From Vitellaria paradoxa (taxonomy: Eukaryota; Streptophyta; Magnoliopsida; Ericales; Sapotaceae): a stretch of 64,000 nt of DNA. Location of the stretch: NCBI GenBank assembly GCA_019916065.1, contig CM034241.1, positions 21,033,541 through 21,097,540 of the forward strand, read 5' to 3'. The position numbers and the translations under genes were made by a program. This document shows positions 22,385-34,194 of this stretch, one piece after another. Every line of letters begins with the position of its first letter. The first letter of the stretch is position 1. Below the pieces are notes generated by a model. The model saw only the letters and a program-made list of their open reading frames with translations. It made no database searches and was not told the origin of the DNA.

Positions 22385-24799
22385 TCTCGGAGTTGGAACT
22401 CCCTTTTTGTAGTCTTATGTCCACCATAGGATTTAGAGATAGCCTAGGAGTTCGTGCTCCCTTTCTAAAGTTCTATGTCAATCATAAACTTAGAAACCAG
22501 CCTAGAAGCTAAGTTTCCTTCTCATAGTCCAGTGTGAAGTATAAGATGAGATGCCAATCCAGGAGCCAAGCTCCTCTCCAAACCAATCTAGAAAAAGTAA
22601 GGATTAGAGGTGAGCTCCTCACCTTACTAAATAGGATAGAGCAAAGCTCAATCCAGTGAAGAGCCATCTTGGAGCAAAACTCCCTTCTTCCAAATTAGTG
22701 TGAGACATAGACATAGACCCATGAGTGAGGCTCATTCCTTTAAGACAAATGTAATGTACATAATCAATTACTAATTTTATTTTTAAGATTTCTTTTCAGA
22801 ATCAAATGCAGAGCACAACTCATCAATAAGCCCATGATCGAAGCTCATTTTTCAAAAGTCAACTACAAAGCACAAACACAACCCCAAAGTCAAGAAGGCA
22901 ACTCTTGCAACTATTGAAGTGCGAGGCATCAACCAAGCTGCAAGGTTGTTTCTTTCTTTGTTTCAACATACAAGGGGACAGAATAGGTTGTTTCCTTTTC
23001 GTTTCTACCTTAAACAAGCTAAGGCAAAAAACGAAGGGTAGCTGCTGACACCCCAATTTTGCTGCCTCATTTATTATTTATAGCATTTAATGTTTTTAGT
23101 TAAATAGTGCTTTATTGGTTAAGTTTTCTTAATTATAGGAAATGTTAATGTTGGTCTAAGGTTTATAAATTTAGTTTTATAATTGATTTTGATGATAACA
23201 AACATTGAATTAAATTTTCACAATTAATTTTCAAATAGACATTGTATGAAATGTTACAATTCATTTGATAGATTCAAGATAATAGAGTTGGAAGAGATTG
23301 ATATTATTTTTTAGATATTCTCACATAATTTGGAGGAAGGAATAAAGGAATTTCAAAGTTGGGAGTAATAGAAATCAAAGTAAGATGAAGATTTAAACTA
23401 GAGGTTAACTCGGGTAAACAGAGAAATCAGACACATGTCAGTATATAGGTGATAGCTTAAGATCCAACGGTTCAATTATCATGAAATTTCAATATAGTAA
23501 ACTAGACTTCTATATCTACAACTTTACGAAAGGGAAATTTTTGTGGATCTGACTTTAAGATATCAAAACATGAGTTGGAATATTATTCATTACAGAAAAG
23601 TTTTTAATTCTGGATTCTGGAGCTAGTCTTAGTTTTTGAGACATAACTTATACTATGCAGCTTTAAATATTCTGATTGTTGGTGTGTGAAAAGAAGAATA
23701 AAAAAGATACAACTTTTTAGTTTAAGTTTCTTCTAATTCTAAAAGTATCATGGTGAAACAGAAGCTTAAATTGGAAACATAGATTCAGAATGTCAGAAAA
23801 AGCTATTAGAAGCTAGTCTCAGTTCAGAAGCCATATTTGACTATCGAACCGTTGGATGAAGCTCAAAATTTGACATTAATAGCTGACTTATATATCTACA
23901 AAGTCTTTACTCTGAGGCAATGTCAGATTTGAACGTAATGTGCGTGAAAAACGGTCACAAATATATCTCAGAAAATCTGAATCTGAAAGACAGCATTGGA
24001 AGCAAGGAAATTTAATTTTTTTCAAGGGCAAAAGTGTCTTTTCACTTAGTAACGGCCATTTGGAGATTTTCATCTATAAATACAGCCTCAAACTCAGATT
24101 CAAGAGGATGAAGAAGGCAAAAAAGAAGTGCTTACAAAGAGATACAAGAAATTCCATAACTTTGCAAACATAAAGTGATTTCTTCTCACACTTGTGCTTC
24201 ATCTTTCATATTCAACTTGGGAGAGTTTCTTTTTTATTTGATTGAGTTTTAAACTCATTATTGTTGTTGTAAGAAAGGGAAATTTAAAGCCCTTTTAATT
24301 TGTGAGAGTTATATGAGCTCTTGTTGGTTTTGGTTCAAGTGTTAATACCAAAACAAGATACTTTCTTTGAGAGAGACTTGTGTGAGTGATTTGGGGATAA
24401 AATCACTTGGGAAAGGTTTCTAGTACCTTGGAAAGCTAGTGTGTAATAAGCCCTTCAAAGAATAGTGGAGAAATCTCAAGGAAGGCCTTGGGGAGTGAAC
24501 GTAGGCAACATTGAAGCTGAACCACTATAAATCGATTGTGTTTGCTTCTCTTCCCTTCTCTTTATATTTATTGCAAACACTAGCACTCACTCTTCATTCA
24601 CAAATATTAAATAATTTTGTTGGTGCATTTCATATTCATCTTGACATATTTGTTTTAGGGTTGAAATTTTTATTGCAAAATTTTTAAGCAACCCTATTCA
24701 CCCCCCTCTAGTGTTGCTATTTGGGATAACAGTTAAAATGCTAGAATTCATCAAAAAGAAAACAAATAGCAAAATACCAGTTATACCCCTAGAGCTAGG
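22385..24799 (+). mobile_element. long-LTR gypsy family, copy A: 3' internal region and LTR start
   Basis: 22385-23042 is non-coding 3' internal sequence with repeated 'gagccaagctcc' words. A purine tract 'gaagggtagc' then precedes an LTR start TGCTGACACC at 23043. Copy B has the same order inverted (purine tract, then TGTTGACACC at 44088). The LTR continues to 23148 and, after the nested solo LTR, from 24732 to about 24799, where it meets the minus-strand Tekay-like element. With 12550-15960 this could be the two ends of one element whose coding interior is lost. Confidence 0.6.
23149..24731 (+). mobile_element. solo LTR, Ty1/copia type
   Basis: It starts TGTTGGTCTAAGG, with 'gattttgatgataacaaaca' shortly after, and ends 'ctctagtgttgctatttggg', 'ataaca', a common plant copia LTR layout. 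Perfect 5-bp duplications GTTAA flank it (23144-23148 and 24732-24736). The length is 1583 bp. TATA-like 'ctataaatacag' lies near 24074-24085, followed by a leader. The empty site matches copy B near 43990, which independently supports the boundaries. Confidence 0.87.
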
Positions 24800-26017
24800 A
24801 AAAAGGTAAGCTCTTATACCATTCTGTCATGCCCCTAACTTAATTATGTAGAACGGACAGTATGAAAATATAAGAACTAATTAAAATAAACAAAACCTAT
24901 TTCAAGGTCAAGTCATAACATAATAATAATTATCAGAGCAACTAAACATGTTCCTCATTCCTATATAAAATAAATGAAAATAACATCCACCACAATAAAC
25001 CCAACGTCACATCCTGGCGACACAACTCAAGACTTATATAGCCAAATAAACATTATCGATAAACAAGCTCATAATAGAAATAAGTTTAAGATCCATACCC
25101 CAAGTTATACAAATGAAAATACAATAATCCAAATATAAATAAAATATCATAGCAAGTCAATCCATCGGTCTCAACTCAGCTTTGGGTGGCTACTCTCTGA
25201 TCTTGCCAGATCACTTGAAATATGGTTGGGATGACCAAACTTGCCCAGTAGATAAGACAGCGCAAGTGTGCATGAGTGAACCTAACCAATCATATAGCAT
25301 AACTCACAACAATATCAACCAAAATATGATATAATAATGCACATGTAATGCAATGCAATGGCCAATGCATTCTCTAATCTCCATCTACCCCAAATTTTAT
25401 CCTACGACGGATGACACTTAGCACAGCACATGGGGTCACCAACCGTATCGTTTACGCTCACGGCAAACGTATATCTCCATATATATATATATATACCAAG
25501 TAGGGAACCATGTTATACCCCCACTATAGTATGACTCAGGGGAACCATGTTACATCCTCTGACCTTTCTGTTAGGAAACTATGTTACACTCTTAGTCAGA
25601 CATCTGCTTACCTCAAGCAAAGTTCAGCTACAGTTTGGAGAAAATCTCATAATTAACACCTAACCCCAAGTGACAAGCTCTAATCATATATGTCAACTAG
25701 AGATCATCCGATATTTTCAAAATCTCATTTTATCATTTTTCTCAATATCATGGATCCCATCTATACATAACTCATGCCTCAGCTTGCTACAATACAAATA
25801 TGGCACTCTCGGCCAATCATAGTCATAACATGAACTAGATGACGTAACCCCAACTTCGTGCACATAATATACTCAATCATATGATTGAATATCATTTCAA
25901 TATAAAAATACATTCTCATTAGGCTTGATGATGATTTGAGGTTTATTTAATATTTTAAAATCAATCATGAATGGGTTTAGGCGCAAAACAAGATTTGTTG
26001 AATAAAAAATTTACCTT

Positions 26018-28514
26018 CACTACAATAATAAACACTTTTAGCGACTAAAAATTTTGTCGTGAAAAGTTATTTTTTGGTCACTAAAACTTTTGCTGACCAA
26101 ATATAATTTAGTCGTCCGTTGGTCGACAGAGGCTAGTGGCAGAAGGTATTGGCGACCAAAAATATATTTGGTCGGTAAAAGTATAATTCTTGCTAACCAA
26201 ACTTTGGTTGCTAAAAGGTACGCCTTTGGCGACCAACATATATTTGGTCAGCAGAGGTTTACCCTTTAGCGACCAAAATTTTGGTCGCCAAAGGTTAGTT
26301 TCTGGCAACCAATTGGTCGCTAAAAGGGTCTTTAATTGGAAATTTAAATTAATTTTAAAAAAATAAAAATTCAAATGTGACGCCTCATGGCATCATTTGC
26401 TGACCTAGCATCATGCCACATGGCAACTTGTGTTATGCCACGTGTCGACCTATGATTCTGCCACGTATCAGCCTACTATTGCACCACATGTTGAATCTAT
26501 ATTTTTGAGATTTTTGTTGTTGCTGAGATTCGAACTCATGCGATTTCTTTGGAAGTTCATGTGGTTGGCCACTAGACTAAGCTATTATTTGTTTATATAT
26601 TTTACACCTTTTTGTATATATAATCAAACATTTATCACTTTTGGCGACCAATTGGTCGACAAAGGTACCCTTTTAGCGACCAATTGGTCACCAAAAATGA
26701 TAAAAAATTTATGATTTTTATTTAATTAATTTAACTTTTTTGCAACAAATTTTTAACACTTTTACCAACCAATTGGATGCAAGAAGTGCCCCTTTATAGA
26801 CTAATTAGTTAGCAAAAGTGATAAAAAAATTTTATTATTTTTATTTAATTATTTTAACTTTTATTTCAATAATTTGAAATCATAAACAATATATGAAACT
26901 ATTTAGATATTTAGTAAATAATTTATGAATAACTATTATATTTAACTAAAAATAATTTTAAATGTTGTTTTCTATTTTCCTCCAATTCGTATGTGTAGCA
27001 CATATTTAATACATATCTTTAATTTAGTTATATCATGACTCACTATATATATTTTTTTCTTCATTTTGTATTTATATTTTTAAAAATAATTTGGTCGCAT
27101 TTAGTTTTAGTTTTAGAAAATTATTTTTAAAAAGAAAAATTTTTGAAAACTATTTTAAGAATTTATTTCTAATAAAAAAAATATTTTATGTTATCATATT
27201 TGGAAATAAGTTCTAAAAGACAAAGAAATGAAATTACTTAAAATTAATAAATAATATTTGTTATTTTTATTTTTAAATTTTAAATAATGTCACTTTAATA
27301 TAATTAATATTAAATTACACTAAACAATTATTAGATATTAAAACGTTTAATATTCATTTGATTATAAGTCATACAAATTATAAAGGTTATTTCAACATAT
27401 TTACTTTGAAAAAAAAATGATTATACATTCAAATTATCTAAATTTGATTTAGTGAATTTAGTTTTAACATTAATCTGGTAACATTCTTTTATTGATCTAT
27501 CATTATAAATTTTGATAATTTTTATAAATTAATTAAAATTAATAAATAAACGTTAAAATAAAATTTATGAAATCTAATTTAAATCATACAAAGAGATAAA
27601 TAAATTTGTTTGAGAGAAAGATAGAGAAAGAAATAAAATTTAATTATTTTTATTTATCTATTTCATTTTTTTAGCGACTAAATTAATATTTGGTCGATGA
27701 AGAGATTTTTATAGCGACCAATTGGTCGCCAAATGCTTGAAATTTAGCTACCAAATTTATTTGGTCACTAAAAATGAATGTCAAAAGTCGCTAAAAATGA
27801 ATGTAAAAAATTATGAAATATTCTGCGACCTAATGTTTTGATAGCCAAAAGCCATTGTTGGCACCAAGAGATGGATGGAAATATTTTAGAATTCTTTAGC
27901 GATTAAATTAATATTTGGTCGGTAAAGGTTAACTTTTAGCGATCAATTGGTTACCAAATACCTGGAATTTAGCAACTAAACTTATTTGGTCGCTAAAAAT
28001 AAATGTTAAAAATTATGAAAATATTCCGCGACCAAATGTTTTGGTAGCCAAAAGCCATTGTTGGTGCCAAAAGATGGAGGAAAATAGTTTAGAACTCTTT
28101 AGCGACTAAATTAATATTTAGTCGGTAAAGGTTAACTTTTAGCGACCAATTGGTCGCCAAATGCCTGGAATTTAGTGACCAAACTTATTTGGTCGCTAAA
28201 AATAAATGTCAAAAATTATGAAAATATTCGACGACCAAATGTTTTGGTAGCCAAAAGCCATTGTTGGCGCCAAAGGATGGAAGGAAATATTTTAGAACTC
28301 TTTAGCGACTAAATTAATATTTGATTGGTAAAGGTTAACTTTTAGCGACTAATTGGTCGCCAAATGCCTGGAATTTAGCGACCAGTTTATATTTGGTCGC
28401 TAAATATAAATTATTAACAACTAAATGAGATTTAGTCGGTAAAAACTAATATTTAGCGATCAAATTTAGTTTGGTCGCGAAAAATAGTCACTAAAAATGC
28501 TTTTTCTTGTAGTG
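26018..28514. mobile_element. non-autonomous CACTA (En/Spm) transposon
   Basis: The left end is CACTACAATAATAAACAC and the right end 'tttttcttgtagtg', the reverse complement of the common CACTACAAGAAAAA terminus. The 3-bp flanks are CTT and TTT, one C-to-T apart. Subterminal words GGTCGC, TTTAGCGACC and TTGGTCGCCAAA fill both ends, and the right third is a 203-bp tandem array. No transposase frame is present. A short stretch at 26490-26600 without these words could be captured sequence. Mobilisation would need a transposase from elsewhere. Confidence 0.85.
27671..28400. repeat. 203-bp tandem repeats in the CACTA element
   Basis: Units start with 'tttagcgactaaattaatat' variants at 27671, 27895, 28098 and 28301, spaced 224, 203 and 203 bases. 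Each holds several GGTCGC palindrome-like pairs (for example 'gcgaccaattggtcgc') and a 'gccattgttggcgccaaa' segment. The last unit is partial and merges with the right subterminal region. Confidence 0.8.
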
Positions 28515-29017
28515 TTTTTTAAACATTCTACCTAATGCCGTCCGGATGCCAAGTTTGCCGTTCAGATTGCTAGCACCAAACGCCAGCATCCGAGCATACT
28601 GCCAAACGCTGTCTAGATGCCAAGTACGCTGTCCAAATGCTAGTAGAAATGGACGTCACCACGACATTCACAGTGTGAATACTATCCTGATCTGCCACCC
28701 TTCTTTCTCGAAACCCACTTTCTCTCTCTACTCTATCTCTTTCATCTGTCTTTTCTCTCTCTCCTCTTGTTCTCCCTTTTGAAACAACCGAGTGCCAAAA
28801 GAAAGAAAAGAAAAAGAAAAAGAAGAAAGAAAAAAAAAGAAAGAAAAAAAAAAGGAAGAAAAAATGTTTGGGCCTTTGGTTTAGTTGTTTAACCTAATAT
28901 CAATTCGAGGCACATCTGACCCAGGAAAATAAAATGAATCAACCCAATCTCATAATAATTATTTTATTGATCCAAATAAACGCATAAATAGGCAAAAACC
29001 AAATACCGAGCATTACA

Positions 29018-30078
29018 GAAGTAGTAAATCAAATATTTAATGGTTGAAGGTTGTGGAATCAATACCAACATATCCAAGTAAAGGTCATGAAGTAAGATAT
29101 CCAACACTTGAAGATGGTAAAATTAGATATTTTACCAAACATCCAACTGTAGAAGAATCACATATCCATGTGTTGAAGAGTTTGAATTACACATCCAAAG
29201 CCACAGAGATGCTAACTAAAAAGTGCAATAACTTCTTTTAAGGATTATCGATTAAAGAGTCTTAAATAACCTTTTATCACACTATTAGGGGGATGCATAG
29301 ATACTCACAATAAGATTTCACATCTACAAATATTCAAGCAAATGTAAGATATCTTAGATATTCAAATTCAAATGTTGAATCAGAGCCCTAAAGTAATAGA
29401 GCGTCAGTTAAAGTAATGTGAGTGTTAGTGCTAGTATAGAGCGATCTAACACTTAACACTCTTTAGCCTTGAATTAACAGCTGAATCACATATCTTAATA
29501 ATATCTCAGATATTCAAGCAAATATTGAAACCTATCTACTTAAAGCATTGAAGATGTTGAGTTGAATTAGAGTATCAACATTAAGTTGAGTCAAAGTGTC
29601 AGTATTAAATTTGAGTCAGTAATAAAGTATTAAAGTTGAATAAGATCTTTGAAGATGTTGAGTTGAATCAGAGCATTTCTATTGATTGAATCTGAAAACC
29701 TCTACTCTTAAATCAAGAGTTGAATTACATACTTAAAAAATATATCTCAGATATCCAAGCAAATATTGAAACTATTGAAGAATATGCTGAATCAAAGATC
29801 TATTGAATCACTCTTTACTTATTCTGAATCAAGAGTTGAATCACATATTCACATATCTAAGCAATATAACTCAACATATTTGAGCAATAAATATAATTTA
29901 ACAGTTGAGTATCATGTAATCTATGCAATTAAGAATCAGAACCTCTCTGAAAGGGACAAATTTTTGAAAAGATGGACAAATATTGTTTTAAGTGTCAAAA
30001 AGTGAGGAATTTTAAAACTATTCAATAAGAAAATTAATTTCTAGATTAGCTAAAACCAATTAACAACCAAATTTTTAG
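29018..30078 (+). repeat. dispersed repeat of unknown class, copy 2 (5' truncated)
   Basis: It begins 'gaagtagtaaatcaaatat', which in copy 1 is at about 5238 inside the repeat, so the left part was cut off by the Tekay-like insertion at 29017. It follows copy 1 through 'ggttgaaggttgtggaatca', 'tgcaataacttcttttaagg' and 'gattaaagagtcttaaata', and ends with the shared tail 'caaatttttagttta' at about 30078. No coding potential. Confidence 0.65.
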
Positions 30079-30530
30079 TTTAGCCTCAAATACCCATATG
30101 TAAACTAAAGGGTGCAAAAACTAAACCTTGATGCTGATCAATAATTTTAGTAACATATATTTTGCAATCTTCACACTTTTATAGCGAATTAATTTTTGGA
30201 TTTGTAGAGAATTAATTTGTTCTCTGTCGACAGTCAAATCAAACAAGTTGTAATGCTTCTTATAGCACGCCGCCGTGGCCATAAAGAGAGGTAATGCAAA
30301 TATACATATATATAATATATAATAACAACAGATTTCGTTTTAAAGGAATATATTTAAATGATTAATTATTTAAAATTTATTAGTTACATATAAAAAAAAA
30401 GAATGAATTATTTACAAATAATTCAGCCACACATGATGTGAGGTATGATAGTCATTTTCAATTGATTGTCCACTCGGGATAATTTTTCAAAAAATGAAAA
30501 AAAAAAAAAAAGAAAGACACTCAATTTAAT
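30079..30530. other. no feature recognised
   Basis: AT-rich sequence with an A run near 30497-30511 just before the LINE 3' end. Nothing else seen. Confidence 0.4.
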
Positions 30531-30984
30531 TTTTTTTTGAAAAGTAAAAGTAAATGTATTAATCAAAAAAATAGAGGTTCAATGTACAAATACACAGGGG
30601 CATACCCCTGGACAACTCAAACATCAATTCACTCCCTCACAGATTAGCATGAAAATCCAAGTGAAACAGCATACATGTTTTCAGGGGCATACCCCCATCT
30701 CACAACATCAATTCACTCCCTCACAAAATAGTCATGAAAATTTAGGAAGAGAAACAACTAAATAATACTACTCAATAACAGATTGAGGAAGATTCCATTG
30801 GTGAAGAAGATAGTGTATTTTGATCCGTTTTTTTTAGGGAAACCTGAGCAATCCATAAGCCGCAATCTCACCAAAGCCTTGATAGCACTAAGGATTGGGG
30901 TAACCTCATCTTGAAACCTTCTTTTCATGCTGTCTCCTATTCCTTTCCCACCAAATCACATAAACCGAGGCTGCAAGTGTAAGT

Positions 30985-33900
30985 CTACCAATAATTGAAG
31001 TAAAGTTGAGCCTTTACAATTAGTAGAGGCCTAAAGTAATGACACTTTCCCATCACTAGGTGAGTGTTGCAAACCTGAAACTGCCAGTAAAGCTTGCCAT
31101 ACTCGACAAGTAAAAGAACAATTGAAAAACAAGTGATCAATGATCTTTCACGTGACATTCCACAGAAAAAGCATCTTATAGCGGAAATCAATCCAAAAGA
31201 TAGAAGCCTATCCTGAGTAGCAAGTTTCCTCCTTACCGCCAACCAAAGAATGAAAGCATGACTTGGAATATGAAATTTAAACCAGACTACCTTGAACCAC
31301 CTCACGGGGGGAGTAGAAACTCTCAAGGGGGTTCCATACAACCTTACTAGAAAAACCTTTCGCTCCTTATCCCGAAGCACACACTCATCACAAGAAGAAT
31401 TAGGCGAAGACAAATCCTCAGTTTCCCTTTTAAGATCCAGTAACTCTGGGGAATTTGCCACAAGACAAGACCATCTATTACCTGATATAATTCTTTCCAC
31501 CATAGCATCCTTTGGCAAACCCGAATCATAGATTACTCTATCAGTTGGAGAAGAGCAAATTTGACCACTAGTCATCCAAGCATCAAACCATAAGGACGTA
31601 TGCATACCATTACCCACTTTCATAGTCAAAAAGGGACGTACTTTATCTCTCAACTTCATAATTTTCCGCCAAGACCAAGAGGAATTCTAAGGCACCTTAG
31701 CAACCCATAAATGATTTTTATTAAGAAGATTAGACTTGATCCAAGATACCCACATGGAAGTTGAGCAAGGAGAACACAAACGCCAAATGAAACGTGTCAT
31801 GCAAGCCAGGTTCCAATCCTTAATCTTTTTAATTCCAAGTCCACCCGCTTGTTTAGGCCGTGTGACCTCCTCCCATGCCACCTTTGCGCCCATGATGATT
31901 TAATGATGAACCCTTATAAAGAAAAGCACGAAAGACACCTTCAATTGATTTTAATACTCCAGCCGGTAATAAAAAGTAAGAACACCAAAAGGCCTGTATG
32001 CTAAACAAAACAGACTGAATGAGCTGCAACCGTCCAGCAAATGAAAGAAATTGAGTAGTCCAGTTTTTAACCCTTCGTACAAGATGATCCACTAAACTAT
32101 TGCAGTCCGAAGCTCGCAACTTTGTAGAAATGAGAGGCACGCCAAGATACCACACTGGAAGAAAACCTTCATGAAATTGAAGAAGCTCAAGAATACCTAT
32201 TTTAACATCTGGACCTATACCTGAGAGAAATACTTCACTCTTAGAAGGATTTGGCTTAAGTCCTGAGAAAGCAGAGAATAAGTGTAGAGCATCTTGGAGC
32301 ACTGAAACAGATCCCATGTCACCTTTACAAAATAGAAGCAAATCATCTGCAAAGCATAAGTGAGTAAGTCGTGTCTTCCTACATCTCCAATGAAAATGGA
32401 AAGCCGAGGATTCCAGAGTCTTCTTTTCAAGAATGCGAGATAAAACCTCCATGCACAAAACAAACAAGTAAGGAGAAATAGGGTCTCCTTGCCTCAATCC
32501 TTTCCTCCTAGCAAAATAGCCATTAAGTTCTCCATTAATAGAAACTGAATATTGGGGAGTAGACACACATACCTTTATCCAATCCAGAAACCGAATGGGA
32601 AAACCCATTAGTCGCATTGCTTCCCAAAGAAAATTCCAGTTCACAGAATCATAGGCTTCATGAGATCAACTTTAATGGCACACCTCGGAGACACTGTATT
32701 TGAGTGGTACCCCCGAACCAATTCTTGAGCCAAAAGAATGTTATCCCCTATACTCCTACCCTGAACAAAAGCAGCTTGTGCCTTATTAACCAGACTAGGC
32801 AAAACCATCTTCAATCTTCCCGCAAGCAGTTTAGTTATCGCTTATAAATGGTATTGCAGCAAGAAATAGGGCGAAAGTCTTTTACCTTATCAGCATTGGC
32901 AGTTTTGGGAATTAGGGCAATAATAGTAGCATTTGATTCTTTTAGGAGCTTACCCGAGGTAAAGAATTCCTTGATTGCCATTATCACATCTGAACCCAGA
33001 ATATGCGAAGTCTTCTGAAAAAAGTAGGCATTGAAACCATCAGGACCTGGAGCCTTATTCGGGTGCAAACTAAACATTGCATCTCAAATCTCCTTACTTG
33101 AAAAATCAGCATCCAACCGTTCAACAAAATCATTACTCAATGAAGAAGAGATAAATTCTTCCAAGGAATGATCCAAAACATTAGGCAACTCACCATCCGA
33201 ACCAAGCAAAGATTGATAAAAGTCCACAATCTCCCTTATAATTTGCCCCTTTTCATGAATTATACCCCCATCTTCCTTTTGTATCCTCAAGATTTTATTT
33301 GTATTCAATCTATTTTTGATAGAATGAAAAAAGAAGGCTGAATTCTTGTCCCCTTCTTTCGACCATTGAATTCTGCTCTTTTGCTTCATTGAACTCTCAA
33401 CTTCTTTAGAAACACATGAAAGCCGGTTCAAACATTCTTTTTCTTTGGCCAACAGTTCTATAGTTCCTCCATTAGTTGCAATGGTAGATTGGATAGCAAA
33501 GAGCTCCTTACGTAATACATCCTCCATTTCAAAACTCCGCTGCCCTTTTTTGACCGATAAACCTTTAAGTGCCTCCTTCAACAATTTCAATTTTTTACAC
33601 CCTAAACATAGCATAGCCCTCAACCGGTGTTTGCCAAACCTCTTCAACAGTAGGGAAAAACTCATCATAATCAACCCAATGATTAAAAAATTTAAATGGT
33701 CTACGAACCTTAGAGATGGGGAGACCAACATCAACCACCACTGGAGAGTGATCCGATACTCTAAATGGAAGAAAGTCAGCAAAAGAAGTAGCAAAACTTG
33801 AAAGCCAAGTAGCATTAACAAGAGCCCTATCAAGTTTCCTCATAATATGTCCTTGTTCCCTAGCATTGTGCCAAGTATACAATAAACCTCCAAACCTCAA

Positions 33901-34194
33901 ATCTTCAAGCCCGGCTGAACATATAGCATCATCAAGCTCATCCATGTAGGGAGACCAATCAAGAGAGCCACCCTTTCTTTCTTGTCGAAAACGTACAACA
34001 TTAAAATCACCAAGTACACACCAAGGCAAATCCCGAAACAAATTAGCATGCTGCCGCAAATCAGCCCACAAATGTCTTCTTTTAACATAATCATTAAATC
34101 CATACACAAACGAGACATGCATCAATCCAGCATCTTGTAATGGAGTTAAAGAAACATGAACCACTTGAGGGGAAAAACCACACCACAACCACAT
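30985..34194 (-). pseudogene. LINE ORF2: endonuclease C-part, reverse transcriptase, zf-RVT
   Basis: The endonuclease remainder shows VSFVYGFND, PWCVLGDFN, LDRALVN and SDHSPVVV (34150-33700). The reverse transcriptase has HPNKAPGPDGFN (33060), IALIPKTA, DFRPISCCN, GLRQGDPISPYLFVL (about 32490) and the catalytic FADD (about 32340). The C-terminal zf-RVT-like region includes FILWLAVRRKLATQDRL and CFFCG (31240-31160). Breaks: frameshift near 33600, TGA at about 33081 (CGA to TGA), 1-nt losses near 32842 and 32655 (the latter in the MKAYDSVNW region), and further shifts near 31890 and 31670. The enzyme would nick DNA and copy LINE RNA. This copy cannot. Confidence 0.85.

Larger units (their letters stand above)
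24825..29017 (-). mobile_element. Tekay-like LTR, minus strand, with a CACTA insertion
   Basis: Read on the minus strand, the LTR starts TGTAATGCTCGG at 29017 and ends GGGGCATGACA at 24825. A primer site TGGTATAAGAGC (24821-24810, initiator tRNA-Met type with C-to-A) follows directly, so this is a 5' LTR. Internal sequence is lost within about 10 bases, where it meets the long-LTR family. Removing the 2.5-kb CACTA leaves about 1.7 kb. Near the start, four variants of GCTGTCCGGATGCC occur (28540-28635), then a CT-rich stretch. It inserted into the dispersed repeat that resumes at 29018. Confidence 0.72.

Noticed and set aside
26108..26374. Minus-strand frame inside the CACTA element
   Set aside because: Produced by GGTCGC repeats with no transposase motif.
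24820..28528. CATTC at 24820 and 28524 as a target duplication
   Set aside because: The right copy follows no LTR end; the true LTR start is at 29017 and 24810-24821 is a primer-binding site, so the match is chance.
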